In this document: positions 30,948 to 39,923 of the stretch, in pieces | Layout of the letters: each line of letters starts with the position of its first letter | Position numbering within the stretch: position 1 is the first letter of the stretch | Source of the DNA: WHSW01 sp963767285 | Lineage (GTDB): Bacteria > Actinomycetota > Thermoleophilia > Solirubrobacterales > 70-9 | Reading direction: 5' to 3' | Assembly: GCA_963767285.1 (NCBI GenBank) | Contig: CAVYDJ010000003.1 | Span: 1-64,000, forward strand | Length of the DNA: 64,000 nt | The notes under the pieces: generated by a model | The model's database searches: none | What the model saw: only the letters and a program-made list of their open reading frames with translations | Told to the model about the DNA's origin: nothing | Program-made: the position numbers and the translations under genes

Positions 30948-32639
30948 GTGGCACAGAAACCGAACATCGTCGTGCTGATCACCGACCAGCAGCGGGCGCC
31001 GCGGCACTGGCCCGACGAGCCCGGGTGGCTCAAGCAGCTGATGCCGAACGACGCCGAGCTGGCACGGACCGGGGTCACGTTCACGAACGGCTTCTGCAAC
31101 ACCGCGATGTGCTCGCCCAGCCGCGCGACCCTGTTCACTGGGCTCTACCCCGCCGAGCATGGCGTCACCCTGACGCTCACCCAGGCCGACCTGCGCCCGA
31201 ACCCTCGCCACGCTCCGGACGTCGTGCGGACCCTGGCCGGGCTGCTGCGCGACGGGGCGGCGCCGCGAGCGCGGTTGCTGAGGCAGTTCGGGACCGGACT
31301 GTTCCGGCTCAATCAGAGCTCCGGCGGCGAGACGGTGCTGCCGCCGGAGATCCCGAACCTGCCGAGCCTCCTGCGCGGCGCGGGCTACGAGGTCGGCTAC
31401 AAGGGCAAGTGGCACCTCACGCACCCGAGTGGCAAGAAGGGCGTCGACGGCCTGCTCGGCGGTTGGCTGCCCCAGGACGCGGACGTGCTCGCCCGCGACT
31501 ACGGCTTCGCCGACTGGGAGGCGCCCGACGCCGGCGAGAACGCGGAGGCGCCGAACTTCGGCGGCGGCAACGCCGGCGAGGGCGAGGGCTGGGACGAGGT
31601 CTACATCCGGCAGGTCGAGCGCTGGCTCGGGCGGCAGGACCTGCCCGAGCCGTTCTGCCTCGTCGTCTCGCTGGTCAACCCCCATGACGTGCTCGGCTAT
31701 CCGGCGTCGTATGAGACCGGGGGCTATTCGACTTCAGAGTTCCGCGACCTCGGGGTCGAGCTGCCGCCGACGGTCGACGAGGACCTGCGCGGCAAGCCGT
31801 CGGTGCACGCGCTGATGCGGATGGGGATGACCGCGTACCTCGGCGCGCTTCGCGACCGGCAGATGCAACTCGACTACGTCAACTTCTACGCCCACCTGCA
31901 CCGGGTGATCGACGAGAAGATCGGCCGCCTGCTCGGTGCGCTCGGCGATCCGGGTGATCCCGGGTCGTTGCGCTCCCGCACGGTTGTCATGCGATGCGCG
32001 GACCACGGCGAGATGGGGCTCTCCCACGGCGGCCTGCGCCAGAAGGCGTTCAACGCCTACGAGGAGACGATCAACGTCCCGATCGTGGTCTCGAATCCGG
32101 TCCTGTTCCCGCAGGCGGTCGCAAGCGACGCGCTCGCCTCGCTGATCGACCTGCTCCCGACGATCGCCACGCTCGGCGGCGCCGATGCCGCGGCCGCCGG
32201 CCTCAAGGGACGCGACCTGTCGCCGGTGCTCGCCCGGCATGCGAACCCCGAGCGGGCGGCGCTGAGGAAGGCTCCCGTCGACTTCGGCCCGGTGACCGGC
32301 CACGAGGCGCCGGCCGATTCGGTCCAGGACGCGATCCACTTCACCTACGACGACCACCAGGCCGGCACCGCGACCGTGGAGGCCCCGGGCCAGCCGAACC
32401 GCGTCCGGGCGGTGCGGACCGCCACGCACAAGTACGCGGTCTACCTGGACCCCACCGGGGAGCGGCCGACCGAGCACGAGATGTACGACCTCGACCGCGA
32501 TCCGGACGAGGTCGCGAACCTGGTCGGCCTGCGCGACGGCGGCGCCCGGGTCCGCGGCGACACCGCCCCGCTCGCTGAGCTCAAGGAGCGCCTCGACCTG
32601 GAGCTCGACCGCTGCGGGACCCGGATCAGCGGGGTCTGA
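30948..32639 (+). CDS. Type I sulfatase (formylglycine-dependent)
   Basis: A 563-residue alkaline-phosphatase-superfamily hydrolase. It opens KPNIVVLITDQQR with metal ligands, and the maturation motif CSPSRATLFTG contains Cys55, which a formylglycine-generating enzyme would convert. GKWHLT and MRCADHGEMGLSHGG provide further metal and substrate ligands. There is no signal peptide, so it is probably cytosolic or needs another route. The substrate (sulfate ester or phosphonate) is unknown. It starts with GTG and its stop codon lies in a perfect inverted repeat that also flanks the P450 promoter. Confidence 0.9.
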   Translation: MAQKPNIVVLITDQQRAPRHWPDEPGWLKQLMPNDAELARTGVTFTNGFCNTAMCSPSRATLFTGLYPAEHGVTLTLTQADLRPNPRHAPDVVRTLAGLLRDGAAPRARLLRQFGTGLFRLNQSSGGETVLPPEIPNLPSLLRGAGYEVGYKGKWHLTHPSGKKGVDGLLGGWLPQDADVLARDYGFADWEAPDAGENAEAPNFGGGNAGEGEGWDEVYIRQVERWLGRQDLPEPFCLVVSLVNPHDVLGYPASYETGGYSTSEFRDLGVELPPTVDEDLRGKPSVHALMRMGMTAYLGALRDRQMQLDYVNFYAHLHRVIDEKIGRLLGALGDPGDPGSLRSRTVVMRCADHGEMGLSHGGLRQKAFNAYEETINVPIVVSNPVLFPQAVASDALASLIDLLPTIATLGGADAAAAGLKGRDLSPVLARHANPERAALRKAPVDFGPVTGHEAPADSVQDAIHFTYDDHQAGTATVEAPGQPNRVRAVRTATHKYAVYLDPTGERPTEHEMYDLDRDPDEVANLVGLRDGGARVRGDTAPLAELKERLDLELDRCGTRISGV

Positions 32640-32660
32640 CCCCGCTCGCGGGGTCAGACC
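32633..32660. terminator. Inverted repeat at the sulfatase stop codon
   Basis: Perfect 11-bp arms GGTCTGACCCC and GGGGTCAGACC with the 6-base loop GCTCGC. The sulfatase TGA is inside the left arm. No T-run follows; instead TATACT of the next promoter begins directly after. It may stop transcription imperfectly or act as an operator for the P450 gene. Confidence 0.5.
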
Positions 32661-32666
32661 TATACT
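32661..32666 (+). promoter_or_regulatory. -10 element of the cytochrome P450 gene (leaderless)
   Basis: TATACT, 6 bases before the GTG at 32673, directly abutting the inverted repeat. Transcription would begin at or next to the start codon. Confidence 0.6.
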
Positions 32667-32672
32667 CGCGCC

Positions 32673-34082
32673 GTGGCCCTGCCGCCCGGCCCCAAGACTC
32701 CCGCGACGCTCAACACCGTCCGCTTCGGACGCCGCCCGCTGGAGATGCTGCTCGACTGGCAACGCCGTTACGGGAACGTGTTCACGACCAAGTTCCTCGT
32801 CTTCGGGACCGGCGTCTACGTCGCCGAGCCGGAGGGGATCCGCCAGATGTTCACCGGCGATCAATCCGACCTGCACGCCGGCGAGGCCAACGCGCCGCTG
32901 TCCGGCGTGCTCGGCGACCACTCGGTGCTGGTCCTCGACGGACCCGAGCACATGCGCCAGCGCAAGCTGCTGCTGCCCCCGTTCCAGGGCGCGCGGCTGA
33001 GCGCGATGCGCCCGATGATCCGCGAGGTCGCCGAGGCGGAGGTCGACCGCTGGGAGACCGGCTCTGAATTCGCGATGCGCGAGCCGATGCGCCGCCTGAC
33101 CTTCGAGGTGATCAGCCGGGCGGTGTTCGGCGTCTACGAGCCGAAGCGGATCGAGCGGCTGCGCGAGGCGATGCTGGCCGTGATCGACACCCAGATCCTC
33201 TTCTTCATGCCGGAGATCCTGCGCCGCGACTTCGGGCGCTTCACCCCGGGCGGTTGGATCGGGCGCCGGCTGGAGAAGGCCGACGCGCTGCTGTACGAGG
33301 AGATCGAGCGACGGCGACGCGAGCCTGACCTCGACGAGCGCACCGACGTGCTGTCGCTGCTGCTGCAGGCTCGCGACGAGGACGGACTACCGATGACCGA
33401 CGTCGAGCTTCGCGACGAGCTCTTCACGATGCTCGGCGCCGGACACGAGACGACCTCCACCGGGCTCGCCTGGGCCGTCGACCTGCTGCTCCACAACCCC
33501 GATGCGCTGGAGCGGACGCGGGAGGCGATCCACGCAGGCGGTGACGCCTACCTCGACGCGGTCGTCACCGAGACGCTCCGCATCCGGCCGGTGATCGACG
33601 CCGCCGAGCGGACCCTGAAGGCACCGCGGACGATCGCCGGCTGGGACCTGCCCGCCGGGCTCCGCGTCTACCCCGGGATCGCGCTGATCCACCACCGCGA
33701 GGATCTCTATCCGGAGCCGGCGCGCTTCCGGCCGGAGCGGTTCACCGAGGACAAGGCCGAGTCCTACACCTGGCTGCCCTTCGGCGGCGGGATCAGACGC
33801 TGCATCGGCGCGGGCCTGGCGCAGATGGAGATGGTCGAGGTGCTGCGGACGATCCTCTCGCGGGTCGAGCTCGAGGCGGTCCGGCCCGAGCCCGAGCGGG
33901 TCGTGCTGAAGGGGATCACGATCGCGCCGAAGCACGGGGCGCCGGTGCGGGTGGTGGCGAAACGGCCGCGGCGCGACCTAGGTCCCGAAACCGAGCTCGA
34001 TGATCAGCACGCAGGAGATCAGGGCGAGGCAGACGACGTGGTCTCGGTAGATCGCGCGGGCGAGCCCGCTCTGGACCGCTAG
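32673..34082 (+). CDS. Cytochrome P450 monooxygenase
   Basis: A 469-residue soluble P450. The oxygen-binding I-helix motif is AGHETT (256-261), the K-helix ExxR is ETLR (300-303), the meander includes FRPERF and the haem loop is FGGGIRRCIGAGLA with ligand Cys377. It needs external redox partners, none of which is nearby. Substrate unknown; the adjacent sulfatase and acyl-CoA dehydrogenase hint at lipid or sterol breakdown only weakly. The last about 35 residues are polar and acidic, unlike the family, and are encoded where the gene overlaps the convergent membrane protein gene by 105 bases. The true coding end could be affected by a sequence error. Confidence 0.92.
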   Translation: MALPPGPKTPATLNTVRFGRRPLEMLLDWQRRYGNVFTTKFLVFGTGVYVAEPEGIRQMFTGDQSDLHAGEANAPLSGVLGDHSVLVLDGPEHMRQRKLLLPPFQGARLSAMRPMIREVAEAEVDRWETGSEFAMREPMRRLTFEVISRAVFGVYEPKRIERLREAMLAVIDTQILFFMPEILRRDFGRFTPGGWIGRRLEKADALLYEEIERRRREPDLDERTDVLSLLLQARDEDGLPMTDVELRDELFTMLGAGHETTSTGLAWAVDLLLHNPDALERTREAIHAGGDAYLDAVVTETLRIRPVIDAAERTLKAPRTIAGWDLPAGLRVYPGIALIHHREDLYPEPARFRPERFTEDKAESYTWLPFGGGIRRCIGAGLAQMEMVEVLRTILSRVELEAVRPEPERVVLKGITIAPKHGAPVRVVAKRPRRDLGPETELDDQHAGDQGEADDVVSVDRAGEPALDR

Positions 34083-34433
34083 CGGGTCACGCCGCGCGCC
34101 CAGCCTGCGCGCGCTTGGGACCGTGCTGACCGCGGCGATGCCGATCGCGCCGGCCGCCAGGACGAGCGAGAACACCGCGACCCAGTCGTCGACCTCGTCG
34201 CCGGCGAGCTGCGCGACGAGCGCCGCGAGCGTCGCTGCCATGACCGCTGCGACCAGGAGGTTCATCGGGTGGGCCTCGGTCGTCGCCCGGCGGTAGTACG
34301 CAGCGATCGATGCGAGAACGTCCTCGGGCACGTGTTGGTCGTCGGCATGCCGCCGGACCTGCGTGTCGAAGATCAGGTCGAACCAGAGCACGGCGAGCAG
34401 GAAGCCCGCGCCGGCGGTGACGAACGCGGTCAC
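33978..34433 (-). CDS. Four-helix integral membrane protein
   Basis: A 151-residue protein with four hydrophobic segments (AFVTAGAGFLLAVLWFDLIF, MNLLVAAVMAATLAALVAQLAG, DWVAVFSLVLAAGAIGIAAV and VVCLALISCVLIIELGF). Conserved-looking polar positions (FDLIFDTQVRRH, AYYRRATTEAHP) suggest a specific but unrecognised family. The GTG start overlaps the stop of the small secreted protein upstream (GTGA). Its 3' end overlaps the P450 gene on the other strand. Confidence 0.72.
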   Translation of the reverse strand: MTAFVTAGAGFLLAVLWFDLIFDTQVRRHADDQHVPEDVLASIAAYYRRATTEAHPMNLLVAAVMAATLAALVAQLAGDEVDDWVAVFSLVLAAGAIGIAAVSTVPSARRLGARRDPLAVQSGLARAIYRDHVVCLALISCVLIIELGFGT

Positions 34434-34681
34434 GGCGCGGCGGACACGTACGTCTCGGCGAGACGCTCCCAGATCGGTCGGGCGGGGCTCGTGCGGTCCC
34501 TCCGAGTCTCGCCGTTGGCATCCACGACGATCGTCACGCCGTCCTCGAGGTCGGACGCTGCCGGCGGATCTGCGCCTTGCCGGTCGGCCGACGTAGCGGA
34601 CCGGGCGGGAGGGGCGGTCAGCAACGTGACCGTCAATAGCGCCGCTATCAGCGGTCCGAGAATGTGCGAAGGTGGCGCCAT
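34430..34681 (-). CDS. Small secreted protein, function unknown
   Basis: An 83-residue frame with a good signal peptide (HILGPLIAALLTVTLLTAPPARSA) and a short polar mature part that contains GVTIVVDANGETRRDRTSPARPIWERLAETYV. It is coupled by a GTGA overlap to the membrane protein gene, which supports it being real. Its ATG shares a CATG with the start codon of the divergent acyl-CoA dehydrogenase, leaving no room for separate leaders, so the true start may be internal. Confidence 0.5.
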   Translation of the reverse strand: MAPPSHILGPLIAALLTVTLLTAPPARSATSADRQGADPPAASDLEDGVTIVVDANGETRRDRTSPARPIWERLAETYVSAAP

Positions 34682-36422
34682 GGCGAGCGTCGAGCAGAGG
34701 ACGGCAGTCGGCCTACTCAATCCCGCAACCTACTCCGGCGCGGACCTCGACCCCGAGGCGCGGCGGCTGATGCTGGCCACGATCGAGTTCTTCGAGTCGC
34801 GGGGCAAGGCGGTGCTCAAGCAGCACGACCACGAGCACACGTGGTACGCCGACTTCCTCGAGTTCGTCAAGCGCGAGCGGGTCTTCGCCACCCTGCTGAC
34901 GCCGGAGGGCGACGCGGGAGGGGATCCGGACAAGCGCTGGGACACGAAGCGGATCTGCGCCTTCAACGAGATCACCGCCTTCTACGGGCTCGTCTACTGG
35001 TACACGTGGCAGGTCTCGATCCTCGGCCTCGGGCCGATCTGGCAGTCGGAAAACGAGGCGGCCCGGCGGCGGGCCGCGGAGCTGCTCGACGACGGCGCGA
35101 TCTTCGCCTTCGGGCTCTCCGAGCAGGCCCACGGGGCCGACATCTACTCGACCGACATGGTGCTCACGCCGCAACCCGACGGCGAGAGCTTCGTCGCGAA
35201 CGGGGCGAAGTACTACATCGGCAACGGCAACCTGGCCGGGATGGTCTCCGTGTTCGGGCGGCGCGCCGACGTCGAGGGACCCGAGGGCTACGTCTTCTTC
35301 GCGGCCGACAGCCGGCATCCGAGCTACAAGCTGATCAAGAACGTAGTCACGTCCCAGTCCTACGTCTCCAACTTCGAGCTCGACGAATACCCGGTGCGGG
35401 CGGAGGACGTCCTCCACACCGGGCCGGCGGCGTTCGACGCGGCGCTGAACACGGTCAACGTCGGCAAGTTCAACCTCGGCTTCGCGTCGATCGGGATCTG
35501 CGAGCACGCCTTCTACGAAGCGATCACCCACGCCGACGCCCGGATCCTCTACGGGCTGCGGGTGACCGACTTCCCCCACGTCCGCCAGGCATTCACCGAC
35601 GCCTACGCGCGGTTGGTCGCGATGAAGCTGTTCGCGGGGCGGGCGATCGACTACTTCCGCGCGGCCGGTCCTGAGGACCGGCGGTACCTGCTCTACAACC
35701 CGATCACGAAGATGAAGGTGACGACCGAGGGCGAGCGGGTGATCGACCTGCTCTGGGACGTGATCGCCGCTAAGGGGTTCGAGGGCGACATGTACTTCGA
35801 GATGGCGGCGCGCGACATCCGGGCGCTGCCGAAGCTCGAGGGGACCGTCCACGTGAACATGGCACTGGTCCTGAAGTTCATGGCCGCGTTCCTGTTCGAC
35901 CCGCAGGAGTTCGAGCCGGTCGGCGAGCACGACGAGCCCGTCGACGACGAGTTCCTCTTCCGCCAGGGGCCGGCCCGCGGCCTGAGCAAGATCCGCTTCC
36001 ACGACTGGCGGCAGGCCTACGACGGCTTCGCGGACGTGCCGAACGTGGCGCGCTTCGTCGAGCAGGCCGAGGGCCTGAAGACGCTGCTGACCTCCGCGCC
36101 GCCGTCGGAGGAGCAGATCAAGGACCTCGACTTCATGCTCACGCTCGGCGAGCTGTTCACGCTGATCGTCTACGGGCAGCTGATCTGCGAGCAGGCCGCG
36201 CTGGAGGGACTCGACTCCGACACGCTCGACCAGATCTTCGACGTGATGGTGCGCGATTTCTCCGCCTACGCGGTGGCGCTGCACGGACGGGCCTCGTCGA
36301 CCGAGGCGCAGCAGGAGTGGGCGCTCGCGCACGTGCGCAAGCCGGTCGTCGACGGCGAGCGGTTCGACCGCCTCTTCGAGCGCGTCCGCGGGCTCGCGGG
36401 CGCGTACGAGATGCAGCCGTAG
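34680..36422 (+). CDS. Acyl-CoA dehydrogenase family flavoprotein
   Basis: A 580-residue protein of the long FadE-like type. The FAD- and substrate-contacting segment is FGLSEQAHGADIYSTDM, followed by GAKYYIGNGNLAGMVSVF and, in the C-terminal half, ITKMKVTTEGERVIDLLWDVIAAKGFEGDMYFE. Family members oxidise acyl-CoA thioesters at the alpha-beta position and pass electrons to ETF; longer forms act on long or branched chains. The catalytic base cannot be assigned by eye. GAAGGTGG stands before the ATG. It is a single gene, with its start codon overlapping that of the minus-strand neighbour. Confidence 0.85.
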   Translation: MASVEQRTAVGLLNPATYSGADLDPEARRLMLATIEFFESRGKAVLKQHDHEHTWYADFLEFVKRERVFATLLTPEGDAGGDPDKRWDTKRICAFNEITAFYGLVYWYTWQVSILGLGPIWQSENEAARRRAAELLDDGAIFAFGLSEQAHGADIYSTDMVLTPQPDGESFVANGAKYYIGNGNLAGMVSVFGRRADVEGPEGYVFFAADSRHPSYKLIKNVVTSQSYVSNFELDEYPVRAEDVLHTGPAAFDAALNTVNVGKFNLGFASIGICEHAFYEAITHADARILYGLRVTDFPHVRQAFTDAYARLVAMKLFAGRAIDYFRAAGPEDRRYLLYNPITKMKVTTEGERVIDLLWDVIAAKGFEGDMYFEMAARDIRALPKLEGTVHVNMALVLKFMAAFLFDPQEFEPVGEHDEPVDDEFLFRQGPARGLSKIRFHDWRQAYDGFADVPNVARFVEQAEGLKTLLTSAPPSEEQIKDLDFMLTLGELFTLIVYGQLICEQAALEGLDSDTLDQIFDVMVRDFSAYAVALHGRASSTEAQQEWALAHVRKPVVDGERFDRLFERVRGLAGAYEMQP

Positions 36423-36427
36423 CTAGG

Positions 36428-37597
36428 TCAGTTCGGCGGCGGGCACTCGCCGTTGGCGCCGGTCCGCGCGGCGGTCATCGTCTGCGTCTCGGTGTCGGTG
36501 GCCGAGATCCCCGCCGCGTTCGTGACCGTCGTGTCGTGCGTGAAGGTCGTGCCCTCCGGGACCTCGATCGGAATCGAGATCGTCGCCGCTCCCGCTTGGT
36601 CGGTAACCGACGACTTTCTGATCTCGGTCATGTCGTTGGGGTCGGGGGTGTCGGCGTTCGGCATGTTGATCAGATCGACGACCGTCGCGCCGGCCTGCGG
36701 CGGGTTCGTGGAGATGAAGTTGCACTCCCGGCTCGGGGGGGTGCCGAACCCGTTGACGTGGAACCACGAGAGGCGGTCCTGGACCACGAAGCCGCCGGGG
36801 GGCGGCGGAGGTGGAGCGTCGGTGCACGGGAAGTCATCGAACAACTTGCCGAGCGCCTGCCTCGTCTCCTCCGCGTCCTTGAGGCTCTTGGTGCGGCGCT
36901 CGCCGAGCTCGTCAGGACCACCCGCGAGGAAATACGAATCGAAGGCGGCCGCGCGATCGAGATCGATGTCGAATGCCTCCAGTTGCGCGAAGAATCCGAA
37001 GGCCTTGCACCCGAACAGGTTCTGGCGGGCGAGCATGTCTTTCTTGTCCCGGGCGACAATCGCGGCGACCTTCCTGAGGCTGACATTGGCGCCGTGAATC
37101 GCGCGGTCGATGAGCGATTCGACATCGTCGGCCCTGGCGGTCCCGCTGCTGCATTCGGAGAGCTTCCTATGAAGGTCCCGGGCCGATCTGCGCGCGAGTT
37201 CGAGCGAAGCCTGACGACCCTCTCCGAGGGCGGTGACGTCGCGGCTTCTGAGTCCTCCCAGTGCCTTGATCTGATCGGCGGTCAGGGCTTCGTCGAGGTG
37301 CCGGTCGATCGCGTCCATGCTCTTGAACAGGACCGCAAACGAGCAGCCGCCGAGGACCGTCGCGTCGAGGTGGTCGTACACGAGGTCGAGCTTCAGCCGG
37401 TGCGCCTTGGCGATCGTATCCCGCAGCGGCGACCCGGTCTGCTCGTCGGCGATCGCGTTGCGCACGAGTCGCTTCATCTGCTTCAGCTTGGCTTCGGCCG
37501 TCGTCGCTTCGACTCCGGCGTCGAGGCCGGCCGGCGCCGCTGAGATCGCGATGGCGATCGCCAAAACAGCCGCGACCGCTGTGCCGAACCGAGACAT
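36428..37597 (-). CDS. Large secreted protein of unknown function
   Basis: A 389-residue protein with an N-terminal signal peptide (AVAAVLAIAIAISAAPAGLDA). Residues 30-250 are helical and charged with several cysteines (GGCSFAVLF, SECSSGTA, LFGCKAFGF), and a proline run (near residue 265) leads to a beta-rich C-terminal domain (FVVQDRLSWFHVNGFG...). I do not recognise either domain. AAGGGGAG precedes the ATG. It is convergent with the acyl-CoA dehydrogenase, 5 bases apart. Similar modular secreted proteins occur throughout this region. Confidence 0.75.
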   Translation of the reverse strand: MSRFGTAVAAVLAIAIAISAAPAGLDAGVEATTAEAKLKQMKRLVRNAIADEQTGSPLRDTIAKAHRLKLDLVYDHLDATVLGGCSFAVLFKSMDAIDRHLDEALTADQIKALGGLRSRDVTALGEGRQASLELARRSARDLHRKLSECSSGTARADDVESLIDRAIHGANVSLRKVAAIVARDKKDMLARQNLFGCKAFGFFAQLEAFDIDLDRAAAFDSYFLAGGPDELGERRTKSLKDAEETRQALGKLFDDFPCTDAPPPPPPGGFVVQDRLSWFHVNGFGTPPSRECNFISTNPPQAGATVVDLINMPNADTPDPNDMTEIRKSSVTDQAGAATISIPIEVPEGTTFTHDTTVTNAAGISATDTETQTMTAARTGANGECPPPN

Positions 37598-37682
37598 GGC
37601 TCCCCTTCCGTGGGTGAGCCGACCCTACCTCGGCCAGGAGCCGAACGCAAACGGTTTGACCCGCGCGACGGGCGGGCGGCGG

Positions 37683-38035
37683 CGCGGCTGACGAGCGTCG
37701 TCGTCGACGCCTGGCGGTCGCGGACGTAGACGCTGGTAGTGCCGACCGCGCCGTCGCCGCTGAGGTTGTTGGTGCTGGTGAAGGCGACGTAGCGCCCGTC
37801 GGCGGAGATCGAGGGATAGAGCCCCGGGCTCGTCGCGGCAGCGCCGCCGGCGCCGTCGAAGCGGCTGACCAGGGTCGTCAGGTCGTCCTGCAGGTCGCGG
37901 ACGTAGTCCCCCCCGGAGGCGATGCCGCTCGTCAGGTTGCTGCCGGAGGAGGTGAAAGCCACGCGGGTGCCGTCGGACGAGATCGACGCGCGAACGGAGG
38001 CATTATTGGCTCCGGCGCCCGCGGTCTGACGCCGT
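37683..38035 (-). pseudogene. TolB-like beta-propeller fragment
   Basis: About 115 residues on the minus strand, ANNASVRASISSDGTRVAFTSSGSNL and then YPSISADGRYVAFTSTNNL...VYVRDRQASTTTLVSR, are two blades of a TolB/PD40 propeller. No signal peptide, start or further blades exist on either side. The homology-like sequence stops near 37690 on one side and near 38030 on the other, where plus-strand fibronectin-like coding begins. It is a gene fragment left by recombination. Confidence 0.65.
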
Positions 38036-39371
38036 TCAGCGGCTACAACTACGCGCTCGAGGCGACGAACTCCGGCGGGACTGTGGTCGGCAACAACCTG
38101 GTGTTCAACACGACGGCCGCGCCGTTGCCGATCGTTGCTACGAACCTGCCCGCGGACGTGGCCACGACGTCGGCCACCCTGATCGCGACGGTGAACCCGA
38201 ACGGCGAGGACACCGGGGTCAGGTTCCTCTACGGGCCGACGCCGTCCTACGGCCAGGAGACCGCCGTGCAGCCGATCGGCTCCGGGACGAGCCCGGTTCC
38301 GGTCTCGGCCCCCGTCACCGGGCTCGAGCCGGACACGCCGTACAACTACGCCGTCCGCGCGACCAGTCCCTACGGCGCCAACACGGGCGGCAACGTCGGC
38401 TTCGTCACCCTTCCCGGTCCGCTCGCGACGACGGGCGGCGTGCTCAGCGCGACGGCGACCACGGCGAGCTTGACCGGGGTGGTTGACCCGAACGGCCAGC
38501 CGACCACCTACAGCTTCCACTACGGCAACTCGCCGGCGCTCGGTTCCGAGACGACACCGGGCGACGCCGGCTCGGGCGATGCCCCGGTCGACGTCAGCGC
38601 CGAGCTAACGGGGCTGGCCCCGTATACGACCTACTTCTACGAGCTGCAAGCCGAGAACTGGTCGGGGCGTCGAGCGGCGGCCAGCTGTCGTTCCTGACGC
38701 AGACGGCACCCGTCGCGCCACCGGATCCGTCGGACAGCTGCTTCCAGGTCACGCCGGCGGTGATCGCGGACATCAACCAGGCGATCAACCTCGACCTCGG
38801 GGCGCGCCTGCGGGGTGAGATCACCGAGGAGATCGAGCGCATCAAGCGCGGGGTCGAGCTGCTGCAGGCGCTCTCGAAGATCATCGGCGCCGGCAGCGGC
38901 GGCCTGCTCGGGCTCGCCACCGACGCGCTCACCGACGTCCTGGTCAAGCACCTGAACAAGCAGATCACCGCGGCGATCGGCAAGGCGCTGGAGCCGGTCA
39001 ACGGCGTCGTGATCAAGATCGCCGAGTTCGAGCAGAAGATCCGGCAGAAGCTCGACGAGCTGCTCGCCCCGGGCACAAGGGTGGTGAACAAGTTCCTCGG
39101 CCAGGCGGAGGAGGCGCTCGACGACGTCCTCGACCCGGTCAAGCGGGCCGTCCTGACCCCGGTTTACGAGGCGCTGTTCAAGCCGCTCGGCACCGCGGTG
39201 CAGAAGATCAAGGACCTGGTCTCCGACACGGTCGGCAAGGTGACCCAGAAGGCGATCGACAACGTCCGCGACGCGGTCAAGAAGACGATCGACGGCGCGT
39301 TGAAGTCGGTCGGCCTGAAGAAGAAAAAGAAGACCGCCCCGCCGCCGCCTCCGCCCTGCGCTCAGCCTTAG
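38023..39371 (+). pseudogene. Fibronectin-like/helical secreted protein, 5' truncated and frameshifted
   Basis: The plus-strand frame from GLTPFSGYNYALEATNSGG carries two fibronectin-III-like modules (for example TLIATVNPNGEDTGVRFLYGPT and GVVDPNGQPTTYSFHYGNS). At the G-run 38664-38667 the frame leaves the expected sequence and soon stops at 38697, but the other frame continues exactly as expected (ASSGGQLSFLTQT...) into a long helical domain (about 38760-39300) and a Lys- and Pro-rich tail. One added G restores a single frame to 39371. The 5' end is missing at the junction with the TolB fragment. The helical part, with repeated amphipathic helices, may be a cell-surface stalk. Confidence 0.65.
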
Positions 39372-39407
39372 CGATCGGCAGGCGGGCGGCCTACTGCGCG
39401 GCAACCG

Positions 39408-39731
39408 TCAGTTCCAGACGGCGGGCCCGGCGTCGGCGCCGTCGGGCTCATCGATGCCGACGAGGTAGATCTCGCGCGCGACCGTCTCGACGGTGGTCCT
39501 CAGGATTGCGGTCGCGCGGCTGAGGTCGACCTCGCGCCGGCATAGCTCCGGGCACAGCGTCTCGGCCAAGAGGCGCCGCAGCACCTCCGCGGGCGGCGGT
39601 GCATCACCGGACGAGAGCCCGGCATCGCGATAGGCGCGCATGTGATCGGCGATCTGACCGAGCTGCGCCGTCGCCTCGAGCAGCGTGCCCACGAAGCGGT
39701 CGAGCTCCGTCGTGGATTCTGGCTTTCTCAT
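39408..39731 (-). CDS. Hypothetical small helical protein
   Basis: A 107-residue charged helical protein beginning MRKPESTTELDRFVGTLLEATAQLGQIADHMRAY. I do not recognise it. Two cysteines occur in TLCPELCRREVD. It lies directly downstream (in its direction of reading) of the tRNA-Ala(TGC) gene on the same strand. The frame has reasonable composition and a plausible start but no clear ribosome site. Confidence 0.5.
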   Translation of the reverse strand: MRKPESTTELDRFVGTLLEATAQLGQIADHMRAYRDAGLSSGDAPPPAEVLRRLLAETLCPELCRREVDLSRATAILRTTVETVAREIYLVGIDEPDGADAGPAVWN

Positions 39732-39774
39732 GCCCCGCTAAGGATCCGGGCCCAGAGATCTCTCCCCCCGGCGA

Positions 39775-39847
39775 TGGAGCCAGCCGGGCTCGAACCGGCG
39801 GCCTCCGACTTGCAAAGCCGGCGCTCTCCCAACTGAGCTATGGCCCC
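39775..39847 (-). tRNA. tRNA-Ala (anticodon TGC)
   Basis: A complete 73-base cloverleaf on the minus strand: acceptor GGGGCCA/TGGCTCC with one G-U, D-arm AGCTCAGTTGGGAGAGC, anticodon loop TTTGCAA (TGC), T-arm CGCCGGTTCGAGCCCGGC. The 3' CCA is not encoded. It reads GCN codons, mainly GCA, and is distinct from the second tRNA-Ala at 44254. Confidence 0.97.
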
Positions 39848-39923
39848 AGGACCCCGATTGTAGGCGCGCTCGCAAGTGCCGGATCATTGTGGGAGGATCG
39901 GAACCCACGTCGAGGAGGAACGG

